Positions 37,571 to 46,855 of a stretch of 64,000 nt of DNA are shown piece by piece. Under the pieces are notes generated by a model. That model worked only from the letters and a program-made list of their open reading frames with translations. It searched no databases and had not been told where the DNA came from. The stretch's first letter is position 1; the number at the start of each line of letters is the position of its first letter. The DNA is from RYN-230 sp963829725 (GTDB lineage Bacteria; Actinomycetota; Actinomycetes; Streptosporangiales; Streptosporangiaceae). Location: the NCBI GenBank assembly GCA_963829725.1, contig CAWHJW010000002.1:1-64000 (forward strand), read 5' to 3'. A program made the translations under genes and the position numbers.

Positions 37571-37645
37571 AACCCCCCGCCCATCCGCCGGCTCGGAGAG
37601 GACACGCCTGCGGCGAGCCCCACCTCGCCGGCGGATAGTGAACAG

Positions 37646-38839
37646 TCACATGAAGACCTGGTGGCGCCGGTGCACCGACTGGAGGACGCCGATGGCGATC
37701 ATGTCCGCGAACATGGCCGAGCCGCCATAGGACACGAACGGCAGCGGCAGGCCGGTGACCGGCATGATCCCGATCGTCATGCCGATGTTGATGAACGACT
37801 GCAGGCCGAACCAGATCGCGATGCCCGACGCCACCAGCATGCCGAACTGGTCGTCGGCCCGGCTGGCGATGCGCAGCGCGCGGAAGACCAGGATGGCGAG
37901 GACCGCGATGATCGCCGCGCACCCGGCGAAGCCGATCTCCTCGCCGGCCACGCTGAAGATGAAGTCGGTCTGCTGGTTCGGCACGAAGCTGGCCGTCACG
38001 AGCTGGCCGTGCAGCAGGCCGGTGCCGAGCATGCCGCCCGAGCCAATCATGATCTTGGAGTGCAGCGTCTCGTAACCGGTGCCGGTCGGGTTGGCCAGCG
38101 GATGCAGGAACGCGGTGAGCCGGTCCAGCTGGTAGCTGCGCAGCAGGTGCAGCTTGAACACGGCGATCACGGCCAGCCCGCTGGCCGCGGCCAGCCCGGC
38201 CACCCAGCGCAGCTTCAGCGAGGACAGCGCGATCATGCCGAAGGTGATCAGCGCCAGCAGGATGACCACGCCGAGGGCGGGCTCCCGCTCCACCAGGGCG
38301 ATCGGGATCGCGGCCAGGGCGAGCACCCCGGCGGCGTGCCGGGGGCGCGGCACCTTGCCGCTGTCCCGCAGCTCGCCGAAGACAAGCGCGATCATCAGGA
38401 TCAGCCCGATCTTGATGAACTCCGACGGCTCGATCTGGAAGCCGGCCGGCAGGTTGATCCAGGCCTTGGCCCCGTTGACCGAAGTGCCCAGCGGGGTGAG
38501 CACGGCCAGCAGGCCCAGCGTGGCGGCCAGGTAGACGATCGGGGCGAACATCCGGATCTGCCGGTAGTCCAGCAGGCTGACGACGGCCATGAAGACCAGC
38601 CCGAGAGCCACGTTGATTAGCTGCTTGACGAGGTAGCCGCGCGGGTCGGCGCTCGGCTGGGTGGCCGAGTAGACCAGCAGCGTGCCCAGCAGGCTGAGCG
38701 CCAGCACCGCCGCCAGCAACACCCAGTCGTACCGGCGCAGCAGGGAATCCTTCGCCAGCGCGCGGGCCAGCAGCGGCTTGCGCGGCTGGCCGAAGCTGGG
38801 GGTTCGCGGGGACGGATAGCTCCGTGTGCCGAGGCTCAT
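37646..38839 (-). CDS. rodA: Peptidoglycan glycosyltransferase RodA (SEDS family)
   Basis: 397 residues from ATG 38839. SEDS membrane protein with about ten helices: YDWVLLAAVLALSLLGTLLV, KQLINVALGLVFMAVVSLL and the conserved loop NGAKAWINLPAGFQIEPSEF, then EREPALGVVILLALITFGMI, FVPNQQTDFIFSVAGEEIGF (catalytic-site Asp region) and TGLPLPFVSYGGSAM. RodA polymerises glycan strands for cell elongation with PBP2. In the given sequence its frame is continuous with pbpA, but the native layout is clearly TGATG: the pbpA stop in the alternative frame overlaps this ATG. Confidence 0.93.
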   Translation of the reverse strand: MSLGTRSYPSPRTPSFGQPRKPLLARALAKDSLLRRYDWVLLAAVLALSLLGTLLVYSATQPSADPRGYLVKQLINVALGLVFMAVVSLLDYRQIRMFAPIVYLAATLGLLAVLTPLGTSVNGAKAWINLPAGFQIEPSEFIKIGLILMIALVFGELRDSGKVPRPRHAAGVLALAAIPIALVEREPALGVVILLALITFGMIALSSLKLRWVAGLAAASGLAVIAVFKLHLLRSYQLDRLTAFLHPLANPTGTGYETLHSKIMIGSGGMLGTGLLHGQLVTASFVPNQQTDFIFSVAGEEIGFAGCAAIIAVLAILVFRALRIASRADDQFGMLVASGIAIWFGLQSFINIGMTIGIMPVTGLPLPFVSYGGSAMFADMIAIGVLQSVHRRHQVFM

Positions 38840-40918
38840 CAGGAACCCCCATACCCGGCCGGGGCCGTGATACTGCCGTTCGCCGCGATGCCCGGCAGCG
38901 CGCTGGGCAGCCTGGCCGCCCGGGAACGCGGCCTGATGGCCTTCCAGGCCGTAGATATCGTCGTAGATCTGCCGCGCCGCGGGCGCGGCCACCTCGGCGC
39001 CGTAGTTGGAGTCCGGGATCATGACCACCACCACGTACTTCGGGTTGTTGCACGGCGCGAACGAGGCGAACACCGAGGTGACCGAGCTGTTGAACACCTC
39101 GGCGGTACCGGTCTTGCCCGCCACGCATACCTGGCCCCGCGGGAAACCGCCGAACGCCGAGGCCGCGGTGCCGTTCCCGGTCGTCACGTCCGCCAGCGCA
39201 CTGCGGATGTAAGCCAGCGTGCCGCCAGCCACCGGCAGCCGCCGGATCACCGGCGGGTTGATCCGCTGGACGACCTGCCCGGACGGGCTGACTACCGCTT
39301 CGCCGATCCGCGGGCTGTACAGCGTGCCGCCGTTGGCCAGCGCAGCGTAGGCGTTCGCGAGCTGCAGCGGGGTGACCGACACGTAGCCCTGGCCGATGGC
39401 GGCGATGGCCGCCTCGCCCGGTTCCCACACGTTGCCGTAGTGGCAGTCCTGGTACTCGATCTGCTGCACGTACGTGCCGTTCGCGTTGCCGTACTTGCAC
39501 CAGTCCTGGCCGGTGTGCGCGTTGCCCTTCCAGAAGTAGTAGAGCCATTCCCGGGTCGGGATGCTGCCCGCGCTCTGCTCGGGCAGGTCGATGCCCGGGG
39601 CAGCGCCGAAGCCCCAGGCCACCTCCATCTTCTGCATCTTCTGGATGGGGGCCTTCGGGCTGGTCACCGTGTTCTGGTTCGGGTGGTCGCCCTGATAGAT
39701 CTGGTTGGCCAGCTCGTAGTAGACGGTGTCACACGAGATGACCAGCGCCTCGTGGAAGCTGATCGGCCCGATGCTGGGATTGCCGTCGTTGGCGAACGAG
39801 CGCCCGCCGATGTTGACCGTAGCCGGGCAGTCGTACAGGCCATCCAGGCCGTAGCCCGCCTGCACGGCCGCGGCCGTGGAGGTCACCTTGAAGGTGGAGC
39901 CGGGGGCGTACTGGCCCTGGGTGACCCGGTTCAGGATCGGCACGCTGCCCGTGGTCAGCAGCTTGTACTGCTGCTGGGAGATGCCGCCGGTCCACAGGCT
40001 CGGGTTGTAGTCCGGCTCGCTGGCCATGGCCACCACCCGCCCGGTAGTGGTCAGCACGACCGCGGCCCCGGTGGTGGCGCGCGGGTTGCCCTGCAGCTGC
40101 GCCTTGCGGATCGTGCTGGCCAGGATGTTCTGCACATCCCCCTGCAGCCGCGCGTTGATGCTGGTCACCAGGTCGTCACCGGGTTTGGGGGCGACAGAGC
40201 GGAGGACGCTGAGCTGCTGGCCAGTGCTGTTCACCGACAGCACCTGCTGGCCCGGCGCGCCCTGGAGCTGGGTGTTGTACTGCGCTTCCAGCCCGGCCTG
40301 GCCGACCAGGTCCTCGCCGGCGAACCCGGTGTCCGGCAGGTGCTGCTGCTTCATCTGCTGCGCGTTGATGGGGCCCAGGTAACCGAGCACCTGCGCCGGG
40401 TTGGCCCCGTCCGGCTGCGGGTACCTGGCCACCGGGTTGACGCCCGCGCTGACCCCGGGGTAGCTGGCGTGATCCTGCATGATCTGCACGGCGATCGCGG
40501 CCGGCACGTTCTGGGCCACCGGGATGGGCTGGTAGGGCGACCCGGGCCAGCACGGCCTGGGCACCGTCGCGGTGCACAGCCGCACCTTCTCGGTGAGCAG
40601 CGTGTCGGACATGTGCAGCAGCCCGGCCAGCTTGCGCAGCACCGCCTTGCCGCCGTCGGCCTGCGCCGCCAGGTCCATCATGTTCACGGTGACGACCAGG
40701 GAACTGGCGTTGTCCACCATCGGCAGGCCAGCGTCGTCCAGGATCTGGCCGCGGACCGACGGGGTGATCACGGTCTGCGTCTGGTCCTGGGCGGCAAGCC
40801 GCACATAGCTGCTGCCGGTCATCACCTGCAGGTACCACAGCCGCCCGCCCAGCGTGATGAGCAGCGCGGCAATCACCGTGTACAGCACGATGAGGCGCCC
40901 CCGCGAGGCGGGAATCAT
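38839..40918 (-). CDS. pbpA: Penicillin-binding protein 2 (class B transpeptidase), frameshifted near the 3' end
   Basis: About 690 residues. The N-terminal anchor LIVLYTVIAALLITLGGRLW is followed by the dimerisation domain and then the transpeptidase: GSTFKVTS (SxxK), SCD (SxN equivalent) in HEALVISCDTVYY, and AGKTGTAEVF (KTG). It cross-links peptidoglycan in the elongasome. Up to FPGGQ (about 38912) the frame is normal. It then slips and reads AAQRAAGHRGERQYHG straight into rodA. In the +1 frame the end reads LPSALPGIAANGSITAPAG and stops with TGA at 38839-38841, overlapping the rodA ATG. A single-base indel at about 38900-38915 explains this. Confidence 0.92.
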
Positions 40919-42231
40919 CGCAGCCCTCCTGTCCGCTTGCCGAAGAGGCGCCGGAGCGAGCGGCGCCGGGGGGTCAGCCGGCGGCTGGCCAGGGCCCGCG
41001 ACTGCACGCCGCGAAACCGCGGCGAGTGGGCCCGGCCGGCCCCGGAGCGCCAGCGGGAGCGGTGCGGGCGGCGGCCGGCGCCGAACGCCCGGCGGCCGGT
41101 CAAACCCTTTGAACTACCCAACGACCGGCCGATGAACTGCCCGCCGCGCAATCCGCGGCCCGCCGCCGAGCCGCCGATCGCGCCATCCCGGCGGCGGGCC
41201 GCCGAGCCCAGCTTGAGGTGCACCGGGCGGGCCGGGCGGGTCAGCGTGACCCGGGTGCCGCTGGCCGAGCCGCCCTGCATGCTGCCGCCGCGCAGCCGGG
41301 GGCCGCTGGCCGGCCGCAGTGCGCGGCCACCCGCCCCGTCCCCGAGGAGGCCGCGGGCCCGGCCGAACGCGGCACCCGCCGTCACCCCGGCCCGGTACCG
41401 GCTGGCCCAGTCGCGGCTGCCCAGGTGCAGCTGGACCGGGCGGGAGGGCATCGGCCGGGGGACCCGGAAGCCGCTGGCCGACCCGCCGGGCATGGCCCCG
41501 CCGCCGCGCAGGTGCAGCTGCACCGGCCGGGACGGCGGGCGGTGCGGCACCCGGCTGCCGGTGCCCGGCCCGCCGGGCCCGGTCCCGGCCCGCAGGGCCC
41601 GCGCTTTGAGCCGGGGCGTGCCACCGGTCCCGCTGTCCCGGACCACCCCGCCGGATGGGGTGACCAGGCCCGCCGCCGCGGCCAGGGCGGACGCGGTCAG
41701 CGGCGGGTTCAGCGCGCTGGCCCGCAGCGCGGCCAGGCCCTGGGTGGCGATCAGCTGGCCGCGGGTCACCGCGTAGAGCACGAACGGGCTGAGCAGCACA
41801 TCGCAGGCGACCGAGGCGGGCAGCAGATGCCGGGCCGCGGTCCAGGTGATGTCGGCGTCGCCGAACAGAATGCCGGTGAGCGCGTAGAGCAGTTCGCCGG
41901 CCGCCGAGCCGAGCGCCACGACGCCGATCGGCGCCCAGGCCAGCTCGTCCAGGCGCCCGGCCAGCCGCCCGCACGCGTAGCCCACCACGCAGAACACCAG
42001 GGCGTACTGCCCGACCAGGTGGGTGGCGGGCGGCGCGACATCCAGCGCCAGGCCGGCCCAGAACCCGGCCAGCGCGCCTTCCAGCGGGCCGCCGGTCAGT
42101 GCCAGCGCCACCACGGTGACCAGCACCAGGTCGGGGGCAGCCCCGAACGGCAGCCGGATGTTGTCAACCACCGTGAGCTGAAGCACGATCGCCACCAGCA
42201 GCAGGACCGCCGACATCGCGGCACGCCGCAT
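40915..42231 (-). CDS. mreD: Rod shape-determining protein MreD with long basic tail
   Basis: 438 residues. The first 175 or so are MreD: five or six helices (SAVLLLVAIVLQLTVVDNIR, APDLVLVTVVALALTGGPLE, ALVFCVVGYACGRLAG, APIGVVALGSAAGELLYALT). MreD is an integral part of the elongation complex. Unusually, about 260 further residues follow, very rich in Arg/Gly/Ser with three near-repeats (RPVQLHLRGGG, RPVQLHLGSRD, RPVHLKLGSAA) and a highly basic end. The family is normally 160-220 residues. The tail is in frame, has normal codon bias and overlaps the pbpA start by 4 bases (ATGA), so it is probably real. Confidence 0.88.
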   Translation of the reverse strand: MRRAAMSAVLLLVAIVLQLTVVDNIRLPFGAAPDLVLVTVVALALTGGPLEGALAGFWAGLALDVAPPATHLVGQYALVFCVVGYACGRLAGRLDELAWAPIGVVALGSAAGELLYALTGILFGDADITWTAARHLLPASVACDVLLSPFVLYAVTRGQLIATQGLAALRASALNPPLTASALAAAAGLVTPSGGVVRDSGTGGTPRLKARALRAGTGPGGPGTGSRVPHRPPSRPVQLHLRGGGAMPGGSASGFRVPRPMPSRPVQLHLGSRDWASRYRAGVTAGAAFGRARGLLGDGAGGRALRPASGPRLRGGSMQGGSASGTRVTLTRPARPVHLKLGSAARRRDGAIGGSAAGRGLRGGQFIGRSLGSSKGLTGRRAFGAGRRPHRSRWRSGAGRAHSPRFRGVQSRALASRRLTPRRRSLRRLFGKRTGGLR

Positions 42232-42232
42232 G

Positions 42233-43207
42233 TCAGCCCCCCGGCCTGGTCGCGCCCGGGCTGGGCGTCGCGGTCGCCCCGGGACTGGCCGTCGCGCTGG
42301 CGCCAGGCGACGCCGTGCCGCTGGGCGTCGCGGACGGGGCGGGCACCGGCGGCAGCAGGGAGAACCGCGGGCTGGTCCGCGGCGCGACGATCACGACGCC
42401 GACCACGCCGAGCGCAGTGTCGTCCGCGTACGGGCGGACCAGGGCCACCTTGGTCAGCGACCCGGAGGTGCCTTCCACCCGGGTGATGACGCCGACCGGC
42501 ACCCCGGGAACGTACGGCCGCCCACCGACCGACCCGAAGGTGACCAGCTGCTCACCCGGGTGCAGGATCGCGTTGACGTCGAAGACCTGGAGCCGGAGCA
42601 GTCCGCCGCCCGCCATCGACTTGCCGGTGCCGCTCACCACCCCGAGCTCGCCGCTGCCGGCCAGCCGCACCCCGACGGTGACGCTGGCGTCGGTGCTCAG
42701 CAGGACGGTGGACGTGGTCGCGGCAACCGAGGTGACGGTGCCGACCAGGCCCTGGCCGTTGAGCACGGTCTCGTCCGGTTTGATGCCGTCACCGCGCCCG
42801 GCGTCGATGGTGACCGAGTCGTCGTAGGCTCCCCCGGCCGCGATCACGCTGGCCGTGACGATCCGGTACCGGCCCCGGCCGCTCAGCTGCAGCAACTGGC
42901 TGAGCTGCCGCGCCGACGCCTGGTCGAGGTGCTGCTGGCTGAGCTGGGCCCGCAGCCCGACGACCTGCCGCTGCAGCGCGGCCACCTGGGCCTGCGACCC
43001 GCCGCCGGTCAGCCCGTCGGCGAACGCGCTGAATGGCCGGGAGACCACGCTGGCCGCGCTCTCCACCGTGCCGAACACGGCGCCGCCCACGCTGCGCAGC
43101 CCGCGCACCGGGGACGTGGCGCCGCCCCGGTAGTCAATCGTGATCAGTGCCAGCGCGGCGGCCAGCAGCACCCCGAGAACGAGGCGGGTCCGCCGGGTGT
43201 CGTGCAC
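42233..43207 (-). CDS. mreC: Rod shape-determining protein MreC
   Basis: 324 residues. An N-terminal membrane anchor (RTRLVLGVLLAAALALITID) is followed by a coiled coil (VAALQRQVVGLRAQLSQQHL), then the two-domain beta-rich periplasmic core: VIAAGGAYDDSVTIDAGRGD, GIKPDETVLNGQGLVGTVTS, LSTDASVTVGVRLAGSG, VGVITRVEGTSGSLTKVALV. MreC scaffolds and activates PBP2/RodA. The C-terminus is a Ser/Pro/Ala/Thr repeat tail (SATPSGTASPGASATASPG), probably wall-spanning. The stop is one base from the mreD start, indicating coupled translation. Confidence 0.93.
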   Translation of the reverse strand: MHDTRRTRLVLGVLLAAALALITIDYRGGATSPVRGLRSVGGAVFGTVESAASVVSRPFSAFADGLTGGGSQAQVAALQRQVVGLRAQLSQQHLDQASARQLSQLLQLSGRGRYRIVTASVIAAGGAYDDSVTIDAGRGDGIKPDETVLNGQGLVGTVTSVAATTSTVLLSTDASVTVGVRLAGSGELGVVSGTGKSMAGGGLLRLQVFDVNAILHPGEQLVTFGSVGGRPYVPGVPVGVITRVEGTSGSLTKVALVRPYADDTALGVVGVVIVAPRTSPRFSLLPPVPAPSATPSGTASPGASATASPGATATPSPGATRPGG

Positions 43208-43291
43208 CAGGTCTCCTCACCAGCCAGCCGACCATCCCAGTGGGGAGCGGCCGCCACCGCAGCCTGCTCCGTCCTGCCTGATCGGGCGCCG

Positions 43292-44323
43292 TCACCGTCT
43301 GGATTCGGGAACCAGCACCTGACGCAGGGTATCGAAGTCCTCGACGCACTTCCCGGTGCCCAGCACCACGGAGTCAAGCGGGTTGTCGGCGACGTGCACC
43401 GGCATGCCGGTCTCCTCCCGGATCCGGTCGGACAGGCCGCGCAGCAGCGCGCCCCCGCCGGTCAGCGCGATACCCCGGTCCATCACGTCGCCGGCCAGTT
43501 CCGGCGGGCACTTGTCCAGGGTGGTCTTGACCGTGTCCACGATCAGTGAGACCGGCTCTTCGATGGCGCGGCGGATCTCCTCGGCCGAGATGACGATGGT
43601 CTTCGGCAGGCCGCTGACCAGGTCACGGCCCCGGATCTCGGCGTGCGGCTCGTCCGCCGACGGGTACGCCGAGCCCAGCGCCATCTTGATCTCCTCGGCG
43701 GTGCGGTCGCCGAGCATCAGCGAGTACTCCTTCTTGCCGAAGGTGATGATCGCCTGGTCGAGCTCGTCCCCGGCCACCCGGATCGACTGGGAGGTCACGA
43801 TGCCGCCCAGCGAGATGACGGCGACCTCGGTGGTGCCCCCGCCGATGTCCACCACCATGTTCCCGGTCGGCTCGTTGACCGGCAGCCCGGCCCCGATCGC
43901 CGCGGCCATGGGCTCCTCGATGATGTAGACCCGGCGGGCGCCTGCCTGGTGGCCGGCCTCCTTGACCGCGCTCTGCTCTACGCCGGTGATGCCGCTGGGC
44001 ACGGCGACTACGACCCGGGGCTTGGCCAGGTGGCGGCGGCGGTGCACCTTCTGGATGAAGTAGCGCAGCATCCGCTCGGTCACGTCGAAGTCGGCGATGA
44101 CCCCGTCCTTGAGCGGGCGCACCGCGACGATGTTGCCGGGCGTCCGCCCGATCATCCGTTTAGCCTCGACCCCGACCGCCACGATCGCGCCCGTGTTGGT
44201 GTTCAGCGCCACCACGGATGGCTCATTGAGCACGATGCCGCGGCCCCGGACATAGACCAGGGTGTTCGCCGTGCCCAGGTCAACCGCCATGTCGCGGCCA
44301 AGAAACGCCAGCGCGTTGCTCAT
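43292..44323 (-). CDS. mreB: Rod shape-determining protein MreB
   Basis: 343 residues, actin fold: phosphate-1 loop AVDLGTANTLVYVRGRG, connect-1, phosphate-2 VVDIGGGTTEVAVISLGG, adenosine motif GIALTGGGALLRGL. It polymerises at the membrane and guides lateral or spore-wall synthesis. Full length and intact. It is followed 84 bases downstream by mreC. The usual upstream neighbour ndk is missing: only 278 bases separate it from the DUF4233 gene. Confidence 0.96.
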   Translation of the reverse strand: MSNALAFLGRDMAVDLGTANTLVYVRGRGIVLNEPSVVALNTNTGAIVAVGVEAKRMIGRTPGNIVAVRPLKDGVIADFDVTERMLRYFIQKVHRRRHLAKPRVVVAVPSGITGVEQSAVKEAGHQAGARRVYIIEEPMAAAIGAGLPVNEPTGNMVVDIGGGTTEVAVISLGGIVTSQSIRVAGDELDQAIITFGKKEYSLMLGDRTAEEIKMALGSAYPSADEPHAEIRGRDLVSGLPKTIVISAEEIRRAIEEPVSLIVDTVKTTLDKCPPELAGDVMDRGIALTGGGALLRGLSDRIREETGMPVHVADNPLDSVVLGTGKCVEDFDTLRQVLVPESRR

Positions 44324-44601
44324 CAGGAACGAGAACCTTCCGAAAAGGGGCCTTGCGGGATGATCTCTGCTCTTATCGCCGCAGCTCAGGCGCCTGCCGC
44401 GCCGACCGCTCGTTATCCTTCATATTCCAGTGCTGGCCTGCCTAAACGGAGTCGGCACATAAGATCTTGCTAACCCCGCAAGACGGCGTCCGGTGCGTCG
44501 GATCCGTGTGTGAAGTCCTGCCCTGGTGGCAACGACTGAGCGCCGCCGATAGTGCCCCGGCAGCACTGAAATCCTATCGGTGCCGCGCTGGCCGGCCAGC
44601 G

Positions 44602-44919
44602 TCAGGAGGATCCGGCGCGCCGCCCCATGCGGATGGCCAGCACCCAGAATCCGGCGAAGATCACACCAAGCACGTACATCACCGGGACCACCACGCCGGC
44701 CGCGATGACCAGCACCTGGAGGAGGCTCCCGGCGATCAGCACACCGCGGGTCGCGGCCCGGCCGACTAGGGCGGCGAGGATGACCGCGGCGACGGCCAGG
44801 CAGCCGCCGGCGATGCCCGCGGCGCGGGCCGGGTTGTGGCCGATGCTGATCGCCACCGGGATGGCCAGGCCGATGATGATGGCCTCCATCACCAGCACGG
44901 TGGCGCACAGCCGCCTCAT
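44602..44919 (-). CDS. DUF4233 membrane protein
   Basis: 105 residues with three to four helices: LCATVLVMEAIIIGLAIPVA, AAGIAGGCLAVAAVILAALV, AGSLLQVLVIAAGVVVPVMY and VIFAGFWVLAIRMGRR. This family occurs downstream of folC in actinobacteria, exactly as here (11-base gap). Function unknown; it may be co-translated with folC. The stretch 44324-44601 between it and mreB contains no gene. Confidence 0.88.
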   Translation of the reverse strand: MRRLCATVLVMEAIIIGLAIPVAISIGHNPARAAGIAGGCLAVAAVILAALVGRAATRGVLIAGSLLQVLVIAAGVVVPVMYVLGVIFAGFWVLAIRMGRRAGSS

Positions 44920-44929
44920 CGCCCGCCCC

Positions 44930-46855
44930 TCATTCCGGGGCTTCCTCCCCGTAGTCCGGGGCTTCCTCCCCGTAGTCCGGGGCTTCCTCCCCGTACTCCG
45001 GGGCTTCCTGCCCGTACTCCGGGGCTTCCTGCCCGTACTCCGGGCCAGCCTCCCCGGCCGGGCTGTCGTCCCGGCCAGGCGCGGCCAGCAGCAGCCTGGC
45101 GTCCCCGGCCGTGATCACCGAGCCGGTGACCAGGACCCCGATCCGGGCCAGGCCCTCCTCGCCGGAGGCCGCGTCGGCCAGGCTGACCGCCAGTTCCAGC
45201 GCGTCGTCGATCCGGCCCGCGACCTGGACCCGTTCGGCGCCGAACACCGACGCGGCCAGCTCGGCCAGCTTGACCGGGTCCATCGAGCGGTCCGAGGAGT
45301 TCCGGGTCGCCACCAGCTCAGAGATCACCGGCTCCAGCTGGTCGAGGATCCCGGCGACGTCCTTGTCCTCGCTCACCGCCAGCACCCCGATGACGGACGC
45401 GAACGTGAACGCCTCGGTCAGCGCCTCCATCGACGCGGCCATCCCGGCCGGGTTATGCGCCGCGTCCACGATCACCACGGGACTGCGCCGCACCACCTCC
45501 ATCCGCCCCGGCGACCGCACGCTGGCAAACCCCTGCCTGACCAGGTCCTCCCCCAGCGGCTCCGACGGCGCCGTCCATCCCGGCAGCACCACCCCGGAGC
45601 CGAGTTCTTCCGCGGAGGGCCGGGATGGCGGGACCGCTGGGGGGGAAGGCCGGGACGGCGGGACCGCTGGCTGTCCCTGGTCGGCAGGTGGTTCCGTTGC
45701 TTCGGACCCCGCGGTATCCGAGATGGCTGAGCTGGCCGGCGTTACGCCTGCGGTCCCGCCGTCCCCGCCCTCTGATGGCTCGGGGGTGTCCCGTCCTTCC
45801 TCTGCGGGGCGGCCCGATGAGACCGCAGGCGTACCGCCGGCAACGCCAGCCACGTGCTCATCAGCGGGGTCCGCGACAACGGAACCATCGTCCTGCGCAG
45901 GAAAGCCAGCGGTCTCATCGGGCCGCCCCGCCTCCGTCTCATCGGAGTGCTCCGCCTCCCCCGACGACGTCTGTCCAGGCAGGGCCGCCCCCGTCGCAAA
46001 TGCCTCGACGGCGGCCAGGGCGGTGGCGGCGTTGCCGGCCTGGTAGGCGCCGAACAGGGGGAGGGCGATGTCGTGGTAGTCGGCGCGGAGGCCGCGGAGG
46101 TCGATGCGCTGGCCGCCGACGGCCAGGTCGCGGGACAGCACGCCGAATTCGAGGCCCTCGCGGACGACGCTGGCGCCGACGGTGACGGCGCGGCGGAGCA
46201 GTTCCTCGGCGGCGGGGAGGGGCTGCTGGGCGAGGACCGCGACGGAGCCGGGCTTGATGATGCCGGCCTTGTCCGCGGCGATCTCCTGGACGGTGTCGCC
46301 GAGCCAGGCGGTGTGGTCCAGGGAGATGGGGGTGACCACGGCGACGGCGCCGTCAGCGACGTTGGTGGCGTCCCAGGTGCCGCCCAGGCCGACCTCGACG
46401 ATGGCGACGTCCACCGGGACGTCGGCGAAGATGGCGAAGGCCATGCCGGTGAGGACCTCGAAGAACGAGAGGGGCACCGGGTGGCGGCCGTCAACGAAGG
46501 CGACGTAGGGGGCGAGTTCGTCGTAGGCGGCGACGAACTGCTCCGGGGTGATGGGGTGGCCGTCGATCACGATGCGCTCGGTGATCGAGGTCAGGTGCGG
46601 GCTGGTGAACATGCCGGTGCGCAGGCCGCGGGCGCGCAGCAGGGCCTCGATCATGCGCGCGGTGGACGTCTTGCCGTTGGTGCCGGTGACGTGGATGACC
46701 GGGTAGGAGCGCTGCGGGTCGCCGAGCAGGGCGGTCAGGTCCGCGATCCGGTCCAGGGCGGGCGCGATGGCATGCTCGGGACGGCGGGTCAGGATCTCCC
46801 GCTCCGCCTCGCGGAACTCCTCCTCGATGCCGGACTGGTCTTCCGGGGTGCTCAA
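44930..46855 (-). CDS. folC: Folylpolyglutamate synthase with repeat insertions
   Basis: 641 residues; the family is about 430-500. N-terminal Mur-ligase-like domain: VIHVTGTNGKTSTARMIEAL (P-loop), LRTGMFTSPHLTSITERI, VEVGLGGTWDATN, SLDHTAWLGDT. The C-terminal domain resumes with VDAAHNPAGMAASMEAL. The enzyme adds glutamates to folates. Between the domains (about 298-450) lies a low-complexity insert that includes a 128-bp element with perfect inverted ends. The last 40 residues are five 7-residue repeats (EAPEYGQ/EAPDYGE). Both look like added repeats that kept the frame. The start overlaps the valS stop by 4 bases. Confidence 0.92.
   Translation of the reverse strand: MSTPEDQSGIEEEFREAEREILTRRPEHAIAPALDRIADLTALLGDPQRSYPVIHVTGTNGKTSTARMIEALLRARGLRTGMFTSPHLTSITERIVIDGHPITPEQFVAAYDELAPYVAFVDGRHPVPLSFFEVLTGMAFAIFADVPVDVAIVEVGLGGTWDATNVADGAVAVVTPISLDHTAWLGDTVQEIAADKAGIIKPGSVAVLAQQPLPAAEELLRRAVTVGASVVREGLEFGVLSRDLAVGGQRIDLRGLRADYHDIALPLFGAYQAGNAATALAAVEAFATGAALPGQTSSGEAEHSDETEAGRPDETAGFPAQDDGSVVADPADEHVAGVAGGTPAVSSGRPAEEGRDTPEPSEGGDGGTAGVTPASSAISDTAGSEATEPPADQGQPAVPPSRPSPPAVPPSRPSAEELGSGVVLPGWTAPSEPLGEDLVRQGFASVRSPGRMEVVRRSPVVIVDAAHNPAGMAASMEALTEAFTFASVIGVLAVSEDKDVAGILDQLEPVISELVATRNSSDRSMDPVKLAELAASVFGAERVQVAGRIDDALELAVSLADAASGEEGLARIGVLVTGSVITAGDARLLLAAPGRDDSPAGEAGPEYGQEAPEYGQEAPEYGEEAPDYGEEAPDYGEEAPE
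44937..45041. repeat. 21-bp tandem repeat at the folC 3' end
   Basis: Five units of ggggcttcctccccgtagtc plus c with small changes encode the acidic EAPEYGQ-type heptads at the FolC C-terminus. Confidence 0.85.
45804..45931. repeat. 128-bp MITE-like element inside folC
   Basis: Perfect 23-bp terminal inverted repeats (45804-45826 and 45909-45931; outer bases gcggggcggcccgatgagac) flank a core similar to 27517-27612. It is translated as part of the FolC interdomain insert (for example DDGSVVADPADEHVAGVAGG). There is no obvious target duplication. Confidence 0.75.

Noticed and set aside
37646..40918. Natural PBP2-RodA fusion protein
   Set aside because: The linker is out-of-frame sequence; one base restores a pbpA stop overlapping the rodA start (TGATG). 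Kept as two genes with a frameshift.
44937..45041. CRISPR array
   Set aside because: The repeats are directly abutting 21-bp units without spacers and encode protein heptads in folC.
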